This document shows positions 26,251 to 34,955 of a DNA stretch of 64,000 nucleotides, in pieces. Source of the stretch: Bradyrhizobium sp. Ai1a-2 (GTDB lineage: Bacteria; Pseudomonadota; Alphaproteobacteria; Rhizobiales; Xanthobacteraceae). Location: the NCBI RefSeq assembly GCF_000426245.1, contig NZ_AUEZ01000012.1:1-64000 (forward strand), read 5' to 3'. Below the pieces are notes generated by a model. That model was not told where the DNA came from, searched no databases, and saw only the letters and a program-made list of their open reading frames with translations. Made by a program: the position numbers and the translations under genes. How positions within the stretch are numbered: position 1 is the stretch's first letter; the number at the start of each line of letters is the position of its first letter.

Positions 26251-26585
26251 ACAATTTCCCCCGTCGGCCTCACCGCGATCTCGCGCGTGGCCAAGTTTTT
26301 TCCTGATCCGGCTGGTTTTCCGCGACCCCGGAAACCCATCCCGGACCGCCGCCCCCGGCGGCGGAATATGCCGATGCAACATGGGTTAGGCAAGGCGGAA
26401 AGCTGGGCGTCGAGGACGCACCCTCACCGGTTCCGTCTTCTCCAATAGTCGAATTGCAGCCGCACCCGATTTATCACTTCGGAAAGCGGCCATTAACGTT
26501 ATTTTGCGGCGCAGCCAAGCCTTCATAGAATATTTCCGCGTCGAGCCGATGCTCTGGCCATTTAGTCCTGGGACGGATTTCGACC
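26251..26585. other. Intergenic region between divergent livG and PAS-like gene
   Basis: A 335-bp divergent intergenic stretch holding the livG and PAS-like promoters. It is GC-rich near livG and becomes AT-richer towards 26450-26530 (CATTAACGTTATTTTG). No repeat, operator or small gene could be identified with confidence. Confidence 0.5.
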
Positions 26586-27188
26586 TTGGAATTTGAGAGC
26601 GCCAATTCATCGATCGTGAAATCGATCCGGCAGCGCGATCTGCTGAACGCCTGGCTCAGGCTGTATGCCCGTGACCGGTCGACGCCGCGCTTCGATGAGT
26701 ACGAGCCGGAGCGACTGGAGGATGAGAGGCTCGACCTTGTCCACTACACGGTCGAAGCCGAGCGGCAGCCGCCGCGATTGACGATCCAGAGCGAGGGCAC
26801 ACGGATGGCGCACGCCTACGGCCACACCGGAAAGGGCCGCGCTCTCGACGACTATCTGGGCCCGCGCCTCGCGCCGATCGTGATGCCGGCCTATTATGAG
26901 TGCATCGCGCGCCGCCTGCCGGTCTACACGATCGCCCATATAGACGACATCTATGGACGGCTGGTGGCCTATGAGCGGCTGCTCCTGCCATTTGGTGAAG
27001 GCGGCCAGATCACCCGCATCATCGCCTCGCTGAAGACGATCTGCGAGGACGGCCATTTCGAGATCAAGAACCTGATGCGCGGCGGCGACAAGCTGCCGGT
27101 GCAAAAGTTGTGCGCGACCATCGATCGCGATCTCTTCCATCGCGCCCCCGGCCGCCTCGCAGCCCCCGACGCGCTCGAATTCGACTAG
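26586..27188 (+). CDS. PAS-fold (PAS_5 type) protein
   Basis: A 200-residue single-domain protein from a TTG start. It shows the features of the PAS_5 group common in Bradyrhizobium: RQRDLLNAWLRLYAR at the N-terminus, GRALDDYLGPRLAPIVMPAYYECI, RLPVYTIAHIDDIYGRLVAYERLLLPFG and EIKNLMRG. Such proteins have no output domain and are of unknown function, possibly small-molecule sensors. It is monocistronic. The frame after its TAG stays open for another 65 codons, noted under findings. Confidence 0.8.
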   Translation: MEFESANSSIVKSIRQRDLLNAWLRLYARDRSTPRFDEYEPERLEDERLDLVHYTVEAERQPPRLTIQSEGTRMAHAYGHTGKGRALDDYLGPRLAPIVMPAYYECIARRLPVYTIAHIDDIYGRLVAYERLLLPFGEGGQITRIIASLKTICEDGHFEIKNLMRGGDKLPVQKLCATIDRDLFHRAPGRLAAPDALEFD

Positions 27189-27441
27189 GGCCCTGAGCTC
27201 AATTTCGGCGAAACGAGTATCGCTGTCTATCGCGGCCATGGCGCGCGCGCCAAGTTCTTCGGCTGGAAAGTGCTCAAGCCCCAAAACGTGTTCGACGACG
27301 AAGGTGGATGGCGTTCCAGCGTAAGTTGCTCGGACGATCCACCGCTATTGTACCGCCATACTGCCCAACAACAGGACCTTCTTTAGGCATATTTTTGGCA
27401 GAGTTTTGCCATCTGGGGCGGCGATTTTCGCGCGGTATTAA

Positions 27442-28338
27442 ATGGGGTCGACAATTATGATTGCTCCAAAGAGCTTCCGCTTCTTCCTGAAATACGCGTT
27501 AACGGATCCATCGCAGCTGACCGACATGGTGCGACGCAGGGCGCTCGAGCAGATCAAGGTAGCGCCGACCGGTATCGCAAAAGCGCATTTTAATGGCGTG
27601 CGGTATGAAATAGATATGTCGTTGCATCGCTTGATGACGAAGTATTTTTTTCAAACCCATGAGATGTTTCTGGAGCGCATCTTCCGGCGTTTCTTGAGTC
27701 CTGGAACGACCTTCATTGATATCGGCGCTAACTGCGGTTACTGGTCTGCTTATGCACTGTCGCTAGTAGGTCAGACCGGGGAAGTGCACGCATTTGAGCC
27801 GGTGCCTCAATACTTCGCCTTTGTCCAACGTCTCGCCGAACTCAATCCGGACTATCGGATTTTCGCTAACCAGACCGCTTGTGGCGCTCTCCGCGGAAAC
27901 TCAATGATGGCCGTCGTTGCGCCGCGCCCAGAGAATTTCGATAACTACGACACGAACATCGGATCGAGTTCACTTGCTGCCGGCTTTCTCGATCACGCGA
28001 AGGATCTTACCGACAACATCAGCGTCGGCGTCATCGCTCTGGATGATTATGTGCGCGATCGGAAGATTGATCTTGATCGAGTAAGTCTGATCAAGATCGA
28101 CGTCGAAGGCTTTGAAGGGGCGGTATTTGACGGGATGCAAGCGGTGCTGGCAAAGGACGGCCGCAAAGTCCCGCTTCTCTGTGAAATTCTCACGGACCTA
28201 AACCGTTCCAAGCCGCTCGACGGCAGGCTGATCATCGAGCGTCTCGAAGATAACGGATACCGCTGCCTTGATGCGACGCATTTGCGACCGATCAACCGTC
28301 GCGCCCTCGGCTTTGAAGAGAACATTCTTTGTGTGTAG
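27442..28338 (+). CDS. FkbM family SAM-dependent methyltransferase
   Basis: A 298-residue class I methyltransferase. Motif I FIDIGANCGYWSAYALSLVG is at about residues 93-112, followed by GEVHAFEPVPQYF, then SLIKIDVEGFEG, diagnostic of the FkbM family. Members O-methylate sugars or lipids. A second ATG at 27457 is an equally good start. The codon usage is visibly more AT-rich than its neighbours (TTTTTTTCAAACC, GATAACTACGACACG), suggesting separate acquisition. The stop abuts a palindromic repeat. Confidence 0.88.
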   Translation: MGSTIMIAPKSFRFFLKYALTDPSQLTDMVRRRALEQIKVAPTGIAKAHFNGVRYEIDMSLHRLMTKYFFQTHEMFLERIFRRFLSPGTTFIDIGANCGYWSAYALSLVGQTGEVHAFEPVPQYFAFVQRLAELNPDYRIFANQTACGALRGNSMMAVVAPRPENFDNYDTNIGSSSLAAGFLDHAKDLTDNISVGVIALDDYVRDRKIDLDRVSLIKIDVEGFEGAVFDGMQAVLAKDGRKVPLLCEILTDLNRSKPLDGRLIIERLEDNGYRCLDATHLRPINRRALGFEENILCV

Positions 28339-28370
28339 TGGGTACCCACTTCGCTCGAAAACGCTCTAAG
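28339..28370. repeat. AGAGCGTTTTCGAGCGAAGTGG repeat (inverted, half)
   Basis: GGTACCCACTTCGCTCGAAAACGCTCTAA is the reverse copy of the element also at 30168, 45137 and 48221. It fills the gap between the convergent stops of the FkbM gene and the MOSC-reductase gene. Confidence 0.7.
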
Positions 28371-28372
28371 GA

Positions 28373-30130
28373 TTACAAATCGACAACGACGTCGCCAGTC
28401 GGTTGTGAGCAGCAAATGAGAAGGTTGCCGTCGGCGGGCCTGTCGAGTGGCTCGGGTCCATAGGCGACCGCGCCCGAAATCAGGCCGCTTTCGCAGTTGT
28501 GACAAACACCGGTCCGGCACGACCAACGGACCGGGACATCGCACGCCTCGGCCAGCTCCAAAATGCTCTGATAGGCTGACACCTTCCAGTGTACGGCGAT
28601 GCCACTTCGCGCAAACGATACCAGCGGACCGGTGTCGGCGTCGTCCGAGGGCACGTGTGGAGTTCGCGCCGCTCCGCCGACGACACCGGGTGTCAGTGAC
28701 TCGCCGCCGTTGAAGATTTCGACATGAATTCGCTCCGGCGGCACGAAGGCCGCGAGCGTCGCTTTCATGTCCGCCATAAAGCGAACCGGGCCACAGAGGT
28801 AGACATCTGCCTCTCGCGGAATGCCGACCGCGTCGAAGACCGATTGCGACAGATGACCGGTGGCGTCGAAATCCTCGCCCATCCTGTCGCGCGAGCCCGG
28901 CCTGCTATAGCAAACATAGCTGCGGCTGCCGGTGAGCCCGAGCATGAGACGGCGGACTTCGGCGGCAAATGGATGATGCTCTCGATCGCGAGCCGCGTGC
29001 AGCCACAAGACCTGCCGTGCGGAGCGAGCCTCCGCCAGCGCGTGCAGCATCGCCAGAACAGGCGTCGCTCCGATTCCGGCGCTGAGCAACACTACGGGCC
29101 GCCCCCCGGACTGCAGAATGAAGCTTCCGCGCGGCGAGCTGACGTCGAGAGCATCGCCCACCCGAACATGCTCCCGCAAGTAGGCCCCAGCAGTCCCGTT
29201 CGGCTCGATCTTGACGCTGATCCGATAGCGCTCCGTCGAAACAGGACCCGAGAGCGAGTAGCTGCGAAACATCGGCGGGCCGCCACCCGCGTGAAGACGC
29301 AAGACGACGTACTGACCGGGTAAAGCCGCTGGCAGCGGCTGACCGTCCCGATGTCGCATCGACAGGGACAGGACGTCCGCGGACTCTTGATCGATCGCGG
29401 CCACCACGAGCGGCTGAAATCCTGGTGCAACCGGGTGCGCAGCTGCTGCCGGCGCGAGCCCCGCGTTGCCACTCCCCGCGGCAACCGCTTGGCTCTGCAG
29501 GAGTGCCTCAAACGACCGGCGCCATCCGGGCGAAAGCGCCGCAATCCGCAAGGCCCGCTCCAATCGATCGCGCGGATGATTGGGCGAATAGAGCAGCGCG
29601 TTGATTTCCGCGACCGTCATTCGCTCGTCGGCCTCCCCCACCTTCACGATTTCGTCGCCGGCGCCTACCTCGCCTTCCTGCAAAACGCGGAAGTAGAAGC
29701 CGGGACGTCCGCTGGATGTCAGCAATGCGGGCATCCGCGGCTCGGTCGTCCGAATGCCGACGCGATAGCAGGTCACACGAGGCTGAGTGACTTCGAACAG
29801 CGCAGTGCCGATCTGATAACGATCGCCGATGCAAACGGCATCGTCGGGCAACCCTTCGATGGTGAAATTTTCACCGAACTGTCCATGGACGAAGTCGGTC
29901 CTGTTCAGCTGATCCTGCCAGTAGCGATACGATTCGATCTGGTAGACGAAGACGGCGCGCTGCTCACCTCCGTGGCCGGCTAGGTCCCCTTGACCGTCTC
30001 CGTCCAGATTCAACCGGCCTGCCCGACAGCGGCCAGGCAGCGGATCTTTCCAGATCCCGGTGTGTACGGTGCGACCTTTCCAGTTGATATCGCGCGGAAG
30101 CCCGACGTTCACCGACAGTAATCGCGCCAT
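28373..30130 (-). CDS. MOSC domain/flavin reductase/2Fe-2S ferredoxin fusion oxidoreductase
   Basis: 585 residues from the ATG at 30130 (GGAG upstream); the longer frame would only add repeat-derived residues. The order is an N-terminal MOSC domain of YiiM type (LSVNVGLPRDINWKG, GHGGEQRAVFVYQ, conserved Cys in QPRVTCYRVGI), a three-helix segment, an FAD-binding barrel (RSYSLSGP), an NAD-binding lobe (LLSAGIGATPVLAMLHAL, YLCGP), then plant-type 2Fe-2S ligands CRTGVCHNC with the last Cys in LICC. The MOSC part binds Mo cofactor, so self-contained electron supply to an N-hydroxylated substrate is inferred. Confidence 0.9.
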   Translation of the reverse strand: MARLLSVNVGLPRDINWKGRTVHTGIWKDPLPGRCRAGRLNLDGDGQGDLAGHGGEQRAVFVYQIESYRYWQDQLNRTDFVHGQFGENFTIEGLPDDAVCIGDRYQIGTALFEVTQPRVTCYRVGIRTTEPRMPALLTSSGRPGFYFRVLQEGEVGAGDEIVKVGEADERMTVAEINALLYSPNHPRDRLERALRIAALSPGWRRSFEALLQSQAVAAGSGNAGLAPAAAAHPVAPGFQPLVVAAIDQESADVLSLSMRHRDGQPLPAALPGQYVVLRLHAGGGPPMFRSYSLSGPVSTERYRISVKIEPNGTAGAYLREHVRVGDALDVSSPRGSFILQSGGRPVVLLSAGIGATPVLAMLHALAEARSARQVLWLHAARDREHHPFAAEVRRLMLGLTGSRSYVCYSRPGSRDRMGEDFDATGHLSQSVFDAVGIPREADVYLCGPVRFMADMKATLAAFVPPERIHVEIFNGGESLTPGVVGGAARTPHVPSDDADTGPLVSFARSGIAVHWKVSAYQSILELAEACDVPVRWSCRTGVCHNCESGLISGAVAYGPEPLDRPADGNLLICCSQPTGDVVVDL

Positions 30131-30167
30131 GTCCCGCTCCGCTTTGATGGCGACCGGAGGTTTTCCC

Positions 30168-30267
30168 AGAGCGTTTTCGAGCGAAGTGGACACAGGTTCG
30201 CGTGAAGAAAACGCGTCAAAACTAGAATCCAGAGCTTCGGTTCTGATTGCATCAGAACCGAAGCTCT
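30168..30267. repeat. AGAGCGTTTTCGAGCG repeat plus perfect 17-bp hairpin
   Basis: A full AGAGCGTTTTCGAGCGAAGTGG element is followed at 30231-30267 by a perfect hairpin: a 17-bp stem starting AGAGCTTCGGTTCTGAT with the 3-base loop TGC. The 3' arm contains the TAG stop of the DUF427 gene read on the minus strand. It probably acts as a terminator for that gene. Confidence 0.8.
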
Positions 30268-31183
30268 AGCCGCTCGCAGCCGATGCGGATCCGTTATCGG
30301 GCGACCGCTCATGGCCGTTTGCAGGGCGGACCACCTCGGCGACGTCGAGGTTGCGATCGGGGCCATGCGCGACCACCGCCTGACCCGGCTCAAGGTGGAG
30401 CTGGATGCCATCGAGATGGACCGTGACGATGTCCGGTTCGAACGACACCAGGTTGGAGATGCGGCGCACCTCGGGATAGGCGTCAGGATAGAACCAGGCT
30501 GCCTGGCGCGCGTCACCGATGCTGTAGTAGCTGCACAGTCCCTTGTATGGGCAGAAGGTCTGGAGTTTGACGGGAGTGAGGGCGGACTCATCGATGTCGG
30601 CGCGCGGAACGTACCAGCGCGGCGCGAAGCCGGACTCGTAGAGGACCACCGGCCGCTTGGTGTCGGCGATGACCTGGTCACCATAGCGGACGACGAGATT
30701 GCGGGAGGCTTGGCGAATGTCGATGCGGTGATAGGGATCAGCGGCATGGCCCAGGATTCGCTCGTCTTCTTCGTAGAACGCATCCATGGCCCGCCAGGCG
30801 AACGCGACGCGTGCCTGCAGTTCACTTGCGTGGGCCGGCAGACTCGTGTGCTGCCACGCTCCCCGCGGCACGATGTGTTGCTCGTCCGCCCTGACGCTGT
30901 ACCAGGACGTGAGCCCGAGATCGGGGTGTTGGGTGGTATGCTCGGTGCGCTCCAGGACATTTGGAGAAACATCGTTCTCCGGGAAGTAGGCCACCGGATA
31001 GCGCCCCGGTTCGAAGAGCAGGAGCACGTTCTCGCTATCAGCGATCCATGTTCCTGCGAAGCGCACCCGCATACGCCGGCGCAGACGCTCTGCGTACAAC
31101 AATCGCTTGGGCAGCGGTTCGGGCACGAGGAACCGACCAAATGCTCCCGTTGAGAGCGGACCTTGTTGCCAGGACAGTCCCAC
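30266..31183 (-). CDS. Tandem DUF427 domain protein
   Basis: A 305-residue protein with two DUF427 domains. In the first, VRFAGTWIADSENVLLLFEPGRYPVAYFPENDV; in the second, VRYGDQVIADTKRPVVLYESGFAPRWYVPRAD followed by CPYKGLCSYYSIGD and WFYPDAYPEVRRISNLVSF, the family signature. The fold is a small beta-barrel of unknown biochemical function, often encoded near redox enzymes. The stop codon lies inside the palindromic repeat. The next genes on either side are oxidoreductases. Confidence 0.9.
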   Translation of the reverse strand: MGLSWQQGPLSTGAFGRFLVPEPLPKRLLYAERLRRRMRVRFAGTWIADSENVLLLFEPGRYPVAYFPENDVSPNVLERTEHTTQHPDLGLTSWYSVRADEQHIVPRGAWQHTSLPAHASELQARVAFAWRAMDAFYEEDERILGHAADPYHRIDIRQASRNLVVRYGDQVIADTKRPVVLYESGFAPRWYVPRADIDESALTPVKLQTFCPYKGLCSYYSIGDARQAAWFYPDAYPEVRRISNLVSFEPDIVTVHLDGIQLHLEPGQAVVAHGPDRNLDVAEVVRPANGHERSPDNGSASAASG

Positions 31184-31604
31184 TGCTCCCTCCCTATAGG
31201 CTTGATAATGGAGGCCGGTACACGTCCAGAAATATTCATTACCTCAGAACGGAGACCGGCAGCAATGTTCCATGAGGATGGCGGTCTTCGGTCCGCGTCT
31301 GTCGCTAACTCGCGTCGACGAAATGATCAAATGTGTCGTGCGCCAAATGTTTACAATGAGAGACCAGCGTCGCGGGCGGATTCAAGATGAGGAAACTGAC
31401 GCGGCGTGAGGCTCAAGACCTCGCGGTTTCGTGACCCCCGCGGCGCGCATACTTGCTCTGCTGTTCGACGGCTCAAAGCAACTCGTCAGTGTCACCTCGA
31501 CAGGTCTTCCTTCCGGCATCCAAGCAATCGGGAAAGAAGCTCCGCGCAAGCCGGAACTTCCTTCTGATGACCAGGCAGATAGATCCGATGATCTTTTGCG
31601 ACGG
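31184..31604. other. Gene-free stretch between DUF427 and catalase genes
   Basis: About 420 bp between the start of the DUF427 gene and the catalase stop. A 43-codon frame (31274-31405, MAVFGPRLSLTRVDEM) and a 16-codon frame after it have no recognisable similarity and no convincing ribosome site. I see no repeat or promoter that can be defended. Confidence 0.4.
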
Positions 31605-33068
31605 CTAGAGCGTGCCGGCGGCAAACCTGGCAAGCGCCTCCGCAACGCCCCTGCCGTAGGCCGGGTCAGCCTTGGCGCAGTTTGCCACATGCCGTTCCCG
31701 GATGTGCTTGGAAGCCTTGCCGACCTGGCGGGCGGTGTTATCGAACAACGCCTGCTTCTGCGCGGCATCCATCTTCCGGAACAGATTGCCCGGCTGTTGC
31801 CAGTGATCGTCATCCACACGGTGATCCCAATGGGCGGCAGCGCCCGTGATCTCAAGCGGCGGCTCGTTCAACTGCGGCTGGTCCGTCCACTCACCCAGGC
31901 TGTTCGGCCAGTAGGTCGGCGTACCGCCAAGATTGTCGTCGGTGCGCATCGCGCCATCCCGGTGATAGCTGTGGAATGGACATTTCGGCGCGTTGATCGG
32001 GATCTGGTGATGGTTGACGCCGAGACGGTAGCGCTGCGCGTCGCCATAGGAGAACAGGCGGGCCTGCAGCATCTTGTCGGGCGAATAGCTGATGCCGGGC
32101 ACGACATTCGCCGGCGTGAACGCCGCCTGCTCGGTCTCGGCAAAGAAGTTCTGAGGGTTACGGTTGAGCTCGAAATAGCCGACCTCGATCAGCGGATAAT
32201 CCGCCTTTGGCCAGACCTTCGTCAGGTCGAACGGGTTGAACGGGAAAGCCCTCGCCTGCGCGTCCGTCATCACCTGGATGAACAGCGTCCAGCGCGGGAA
32301 ATCCCCGCGTTCGATGCTGGCGAAGAGATCGCGCTGATGGCTCTCGCGGTCCGCGCCGACCAGCGCCTCGGCCTCCGCATCGGTCAAGTTCTGGATGCCC
32401 TGCTGGGTGCGGAAGTGGAATTTCACCCAGATGCGTTCATTGTTCGCATTGATGAAGCTGTAGGTGTGGCTGCCGAAGCCGTGCTGGTGGCGGAAGCTGC
32501 TCGGAATGCCGCGCTCGCTCATAATGATGGTGACCTGGTGCAGCGCCTCGGGGAGCAGCGTCCAGAAATCCCAGTTCATGTCCGGATCCCGCATTCCCGT
32601 GCGCGGGTGTCGTTTGATCGCGTGGTTCAGGTCGATGAAGCGCAAGGGATCGCGGAAGAAGAACACCGGCGTGTTGTTGCCCACCACGTCCCAATTGCCT
32701 TCATCGGTGTAGAACTTGAGTGCGAAGCCGCGGATATCACGCTCCGCATCTGCGGCGCCGCGCTCGCCGGCCACCGTCGAGAACCGCGCGAACATCGGTG
32801 TCTGCTTGCCGATCTTCGAGAAGATCTTGGCCTTGGTATAGCGGGTGATGTCGTGGGTGACGGTGAATGTGCCGTGGGCGCCCGCGCCCTTGGCGTGCAT
32901 GCGCCGCTCCGGGATCACTTCCCGGTGGAAATGCGCCAGCTTCTCGATCAGCCAGATATCCTGCAGCAACGCCGGACCGCGCGGTCCCGCCGTCATGATG
33001 TTCACGTTGTCAGTGACAGGCGCGCCGGAGGCATGGGTCAGAAGCGGTCGTTTTGTCTGGTCGTTCAT
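31605..33068 (-). CDS. katA: Small-subunit haem catalase
   Basis: Decomposes hydrogen peroxide. At 487 residues it is a clade-3 small-subunit catalase. The distal His lies in [13 protein letters not shown], the Asn in [17 protein letters not shown], and the proximal haem Tyr in [21 protein letters not shown] precedes the ATG. It lies 148 bp downstream of the cupredoxin gene; no copy of the ECF-type promoter seen upstream was found in its leader, so it probably has its own promoter. Confidence 0.96.
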   Translation of the reverse strand: MNDQTKRPLLTHASGAPVTDNVNIMTAGPRGPALLQDIWLIEKLAHFHREVIPERRMHAKGAGAHGTFTVTHDITRYTKAKIFSKIGKQTPMFARFSTVAGERGAADAERDIRGFALKFYTDEGNWDVVGNNTPVFFFRDPLRFIDLNHAIKRHPRTGMRDPDMNWDFWTLLPEALHQVTIIMSERGIPSSFRHQHGFGSHTYSFINANNERIWVKFHFRTQQGIQNLTDAEAEALVGADRESHQRDLFASIERGDFPRWTLFIQVMTDAQARAFPFNPFDLTKVWPKADYPLIEVGYFELNRNPQNFFAETEQAAFTPANVVPGISYSPDKMLQARLFSYGDAQRYRLGVNHHQIPINAPKCPFHSYHRDGAMRTDDNLGGTPTYWPNSLGEWTDQPQLNEPPLEITGAAAHWDHRVDDDHWQQPGNLFRKMDAAQKQALFDNTARQVGKASKHIRERHVANCAKADPAYGRGVAEALARFAAGTL

Positions 33069-33215
33069 TGGAAACTCCTGGATCGCGTGTTCGAGGAGTT
33101 AGAAAGCTCAGCGTGCGGATTCAAGGACTGACATCCACCAATTCTGGCCAAATGTCCGCTGATCTCGGCCAACGTCACTGGCGGCGGATGTGCTCCCAAA
33201 TCAGGCAGCTTGCGA

Positions 33216-33548
33216 TCAAGGCGACGGCTTACCGTCAATCTTGAGCATCGCCTTCATGTTGGGATGGAAGCGGCAGTAGTAGTCGACGGTGCCGGCCTTC
33301 TTCAGGACGTAAGTCACCGTCTGCTTCGGCGGTATCATCACGTCGAAATCGCCGTTCCTCGCAGTTGCGGTGTGCGCGAACACGTCCTTGTTCACCCATT
33401 CGATGGTATCGCCGACCTTGGCCGTAGCCTCGGCCGGCGAGACCACCAGATTCTCCATCACGATCGTGATCGTCGCGGCATGCGCGGGGACCGCCGTCGC
33501 CGCAAGGGAAAGCACGCCGGCGATCAAACCAAAGCGTCCGCGCTGCAT
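33216..33548 (-). CDS. Periplasmic cupredoxin (plastocyanin/amicyanin-like)
   Basis: A 110-residue blue-copper protein with a signal peptide (cleavage near residue 24). Type 1 copper ligands are His59, Cys92, His95 and Met98 in VFAHTATA and YYCRFHPNM, the amicyanin-like spacing. It probably carries electrons in the periplasm; the partner is unknown. It is the second gene after the DUF4142 gene (23 bp gap) and probably transcribed with it from the ECF-type promoter at 34148. Confidence 0.92.
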   Translation of the reverse strand: MQRGRFGLIAGVLSLAATAVPAHAATITIVMENLVVSPAEATAKVGDTIEWVNKDVFAHTATARNGDFDVMIPPKQTVTYVLKKAGTVDYYCRFHPNMKAMLKIDGKPSP

Positions 33549-33571
33549 GGGAGCCCTCCACGACCAACTGG

Positions 33572-34090
33572 TTACTTCAGGCCTGCGGCGACATGCTCGG
33601 CATGCTGCTCGTGGCCCTGAAAGATCTTCAGGCCGGTCTGCAGCAAGCTCTTCAGCTCGGCATTGCTGGCCGATGGGATCAACTTTGTTTCCAGCGCGCT
33701 GTCGACGGCCTTGTGATAGGCGACCTCGTTAGCGACATAGGCCTTGTCGAAGGCGGCGCCGTTGAGCTTGCCGAGCTCGGCGAGCTTCTCGGACGCCTGC
33801 TTCGACAGCGCCTTGCTGGTGTCGTTATCTTCGGGCGTTACATTGAGTTTCTTGACGAGGTCGAGCGCCTGCTTGTTCACGGCCTCATGGTCGCGCACCA
33901 TGTCTTGCGCGAACGCCTTGACCTCCTTGTTGCTGGCTTTCGTCAGCGCCTGCTTGGCCGCCGCGATATCGATATTGCCGGCGGTATACGCAATATGGGC
34001 GATCTGTGGATCGGTGAGCTTGCTTTCGGCAAGCGCTGGGCCGCCTAACAACATCACCGCGGCGATCGCCGCTCCCACTTGAGCGAACAT
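33572..34090 (-). CDS. DUF4142 exported protein
   Basis: A 172-residue, mostly helical protein with a signal peptide (cleavage near residue 21, ALA). DUF4142 motifs include DPQIAHIAYTAGNIDIAAAKQAL, VKAFAQDMVRDHEAVNKQALDLVKKL and the paired KAYVANEVAYHKAVDSAL. The ferritin-like helical family is common in stress regulons of rhizobia, with no known activity. AGGAGG precedes the ATG. An ECF-type promoter is 58 to 85 bp upstream, inside the gap after the sigma factor gene. Confidence 0.92.
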   Translation of the reverse strand: MFAQVGAAIAAVMLLGGPALAESKLTDPQIAHIAYTAGNIDIAAAKQALTKASNKEVKAFAQDMVRDHEAVNKQALDLVKKLNVTPEDNDTSKALSKQASEKLAELGKLNGAAFDKAYVANEVAYHKAVDSALETKLIPSASNAELKSLLQTGLKIFQGHEQHAEHVAAGLK

Positions 34091-34147
34091 GATTAACCCT
34101 CCTGTGGCGCCGCGGGGTTCCAGCGGCGCATTTCGTTTGCACAGGAG

Positions 34148-34175
34148 TTGGATGGCGATTAGCGCCCGAGGTTCC
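34148..34175 (-). promoter_or_regulatory. ECF-type promoter of DUF4142-cupredoxin genes
   Basis: On the minus strand GGAAC is followed by exactly 17 bases and then ATCCAA. The upstream context TTCCGGGAACCTC is shared almost base for base with the promoter-like site before the sigma gene at 34911-34938. GGAAC is the usual -35 core of many ECF sigma factors. Confidence 0.65.
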
Positions 34176-34184
34176 CGGAATTCT

Positions 34185-34874
34185 TCAGATATAGCCGAGC
34201 CGTTGCAGCACGGCTTCGGTCAGCCGGTCGCAGCGGCGGCCGGCGAACGGGAAGACCTCCATGACTACCGGGCCGATCTTCTTCTCGACATTGTCGCGCA
34301 GCATGGCGCGGGCGCGATGCAGCCGCGTCTTCACCGTCTCGGGCTTCAGGTCAAGAAGTTCAGCAGTCTCCTCGACATTCATGCCCTCGACCACGCGCGC
34401 GATGAAGACGAGGCGAAACGCCTCCGGCAGTTCGTCGATCGCGGCCTCGACAACTCTGTGGATTTCGCGCTGGGCCATGGATTTTTCGGGATCGTCAGCA
34501 GTGGACATCAGGGGGAACTGGATGATCTGGGCTTCCAGCGCGCCTTGCGGCAGTGACGAAATCTCGACACCCACCCGCTCGCGGCGCAGCCGCCCCAGCG
34601 CCTCGTTCATCGCGATCCGCGACAGCCAGGTCGAAAGGCTGGACTCGCCGCGGAAGTCGGTGAGATGCGTGAAGGCGCGGACATAGGTTTCCTGGACGAC
34701 GTCCTCGGCTTCGCTGTCGTTGCGCAGGATGCCGCGCGCCAGCCGGTAGAGCCTGCGGTTGTTGGCCTTGATGATGGCGCGGACGGCGGCCTCGTCGCGG
34801 GCCAGTGCGCGCTTGACGAGTTCGGCCTCGCCGGCCGCAGCCGGCGCTGTTTTGGGTGTGGAGGCGGATTGCAT
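34185..34874 (-). CDS. ECF RNA polymerase sigma factor
   Basis: A 229-residue sigma-70 family protein with region 2 (LYRLARGILRNDSEAEDVVQETYVRAF, about 44-70) and region 4 (LPEAFRLVFIARVVEGMNVEETAELL then KPETVKTRLHRARAML). The C-terminal tail contains FPFAGRRCDRLTEAVLQRL, with one Cys, found in one ECF subgroup. No anti-sigma gene is adjacent. It has the same spaced promoter motif upstream as the next gene, so autoregulation is likely. Confidence 0.93.
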   Translation of the reverse strand: MQSASTPKTAPAAAGEAELVKRALARDEAAVRAIIKANNRRLYRLARGILRNDSEAEDVVQETYVRAFTHLTDFRGESSLSTWLSRIAMNEALGRLRRERVGVEISSLPQGALEAQIIQFPLMSTADDPEKSMAQREIHRVVEAAIDELPEAFRLVFIARVVEGMNVEETAELLDLKPETVKTRLHRARAMLRDNVEKKIGPVVMEVFPFAGRRCDRLTEAVLQRLGYI

Positions 34875-34910
34875 GGCGTTCTCGCCCTTAATTCCAGCGG
34901 ATAATCGAAA

Positions 34911-34938
34911 TTAGATGCGGCCGCGGCGCAGAGGTTCC
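34911..34938 (-). promoter_or_regulatory. ECF-type promoter of the sigma factor gene
   Basis: GGAAC, a 17-base spacer, then ATCTAA on the minus strand, 37 bp upstream of the sigma gene start at the near edge. It shares spacing and the TTCCGGGAACCTC context with 34148-34175, supporting one sigma recognising both. Confidence 0.62.
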
Positions 34939-34955
34939 CGGAAATCGTCCACGCC

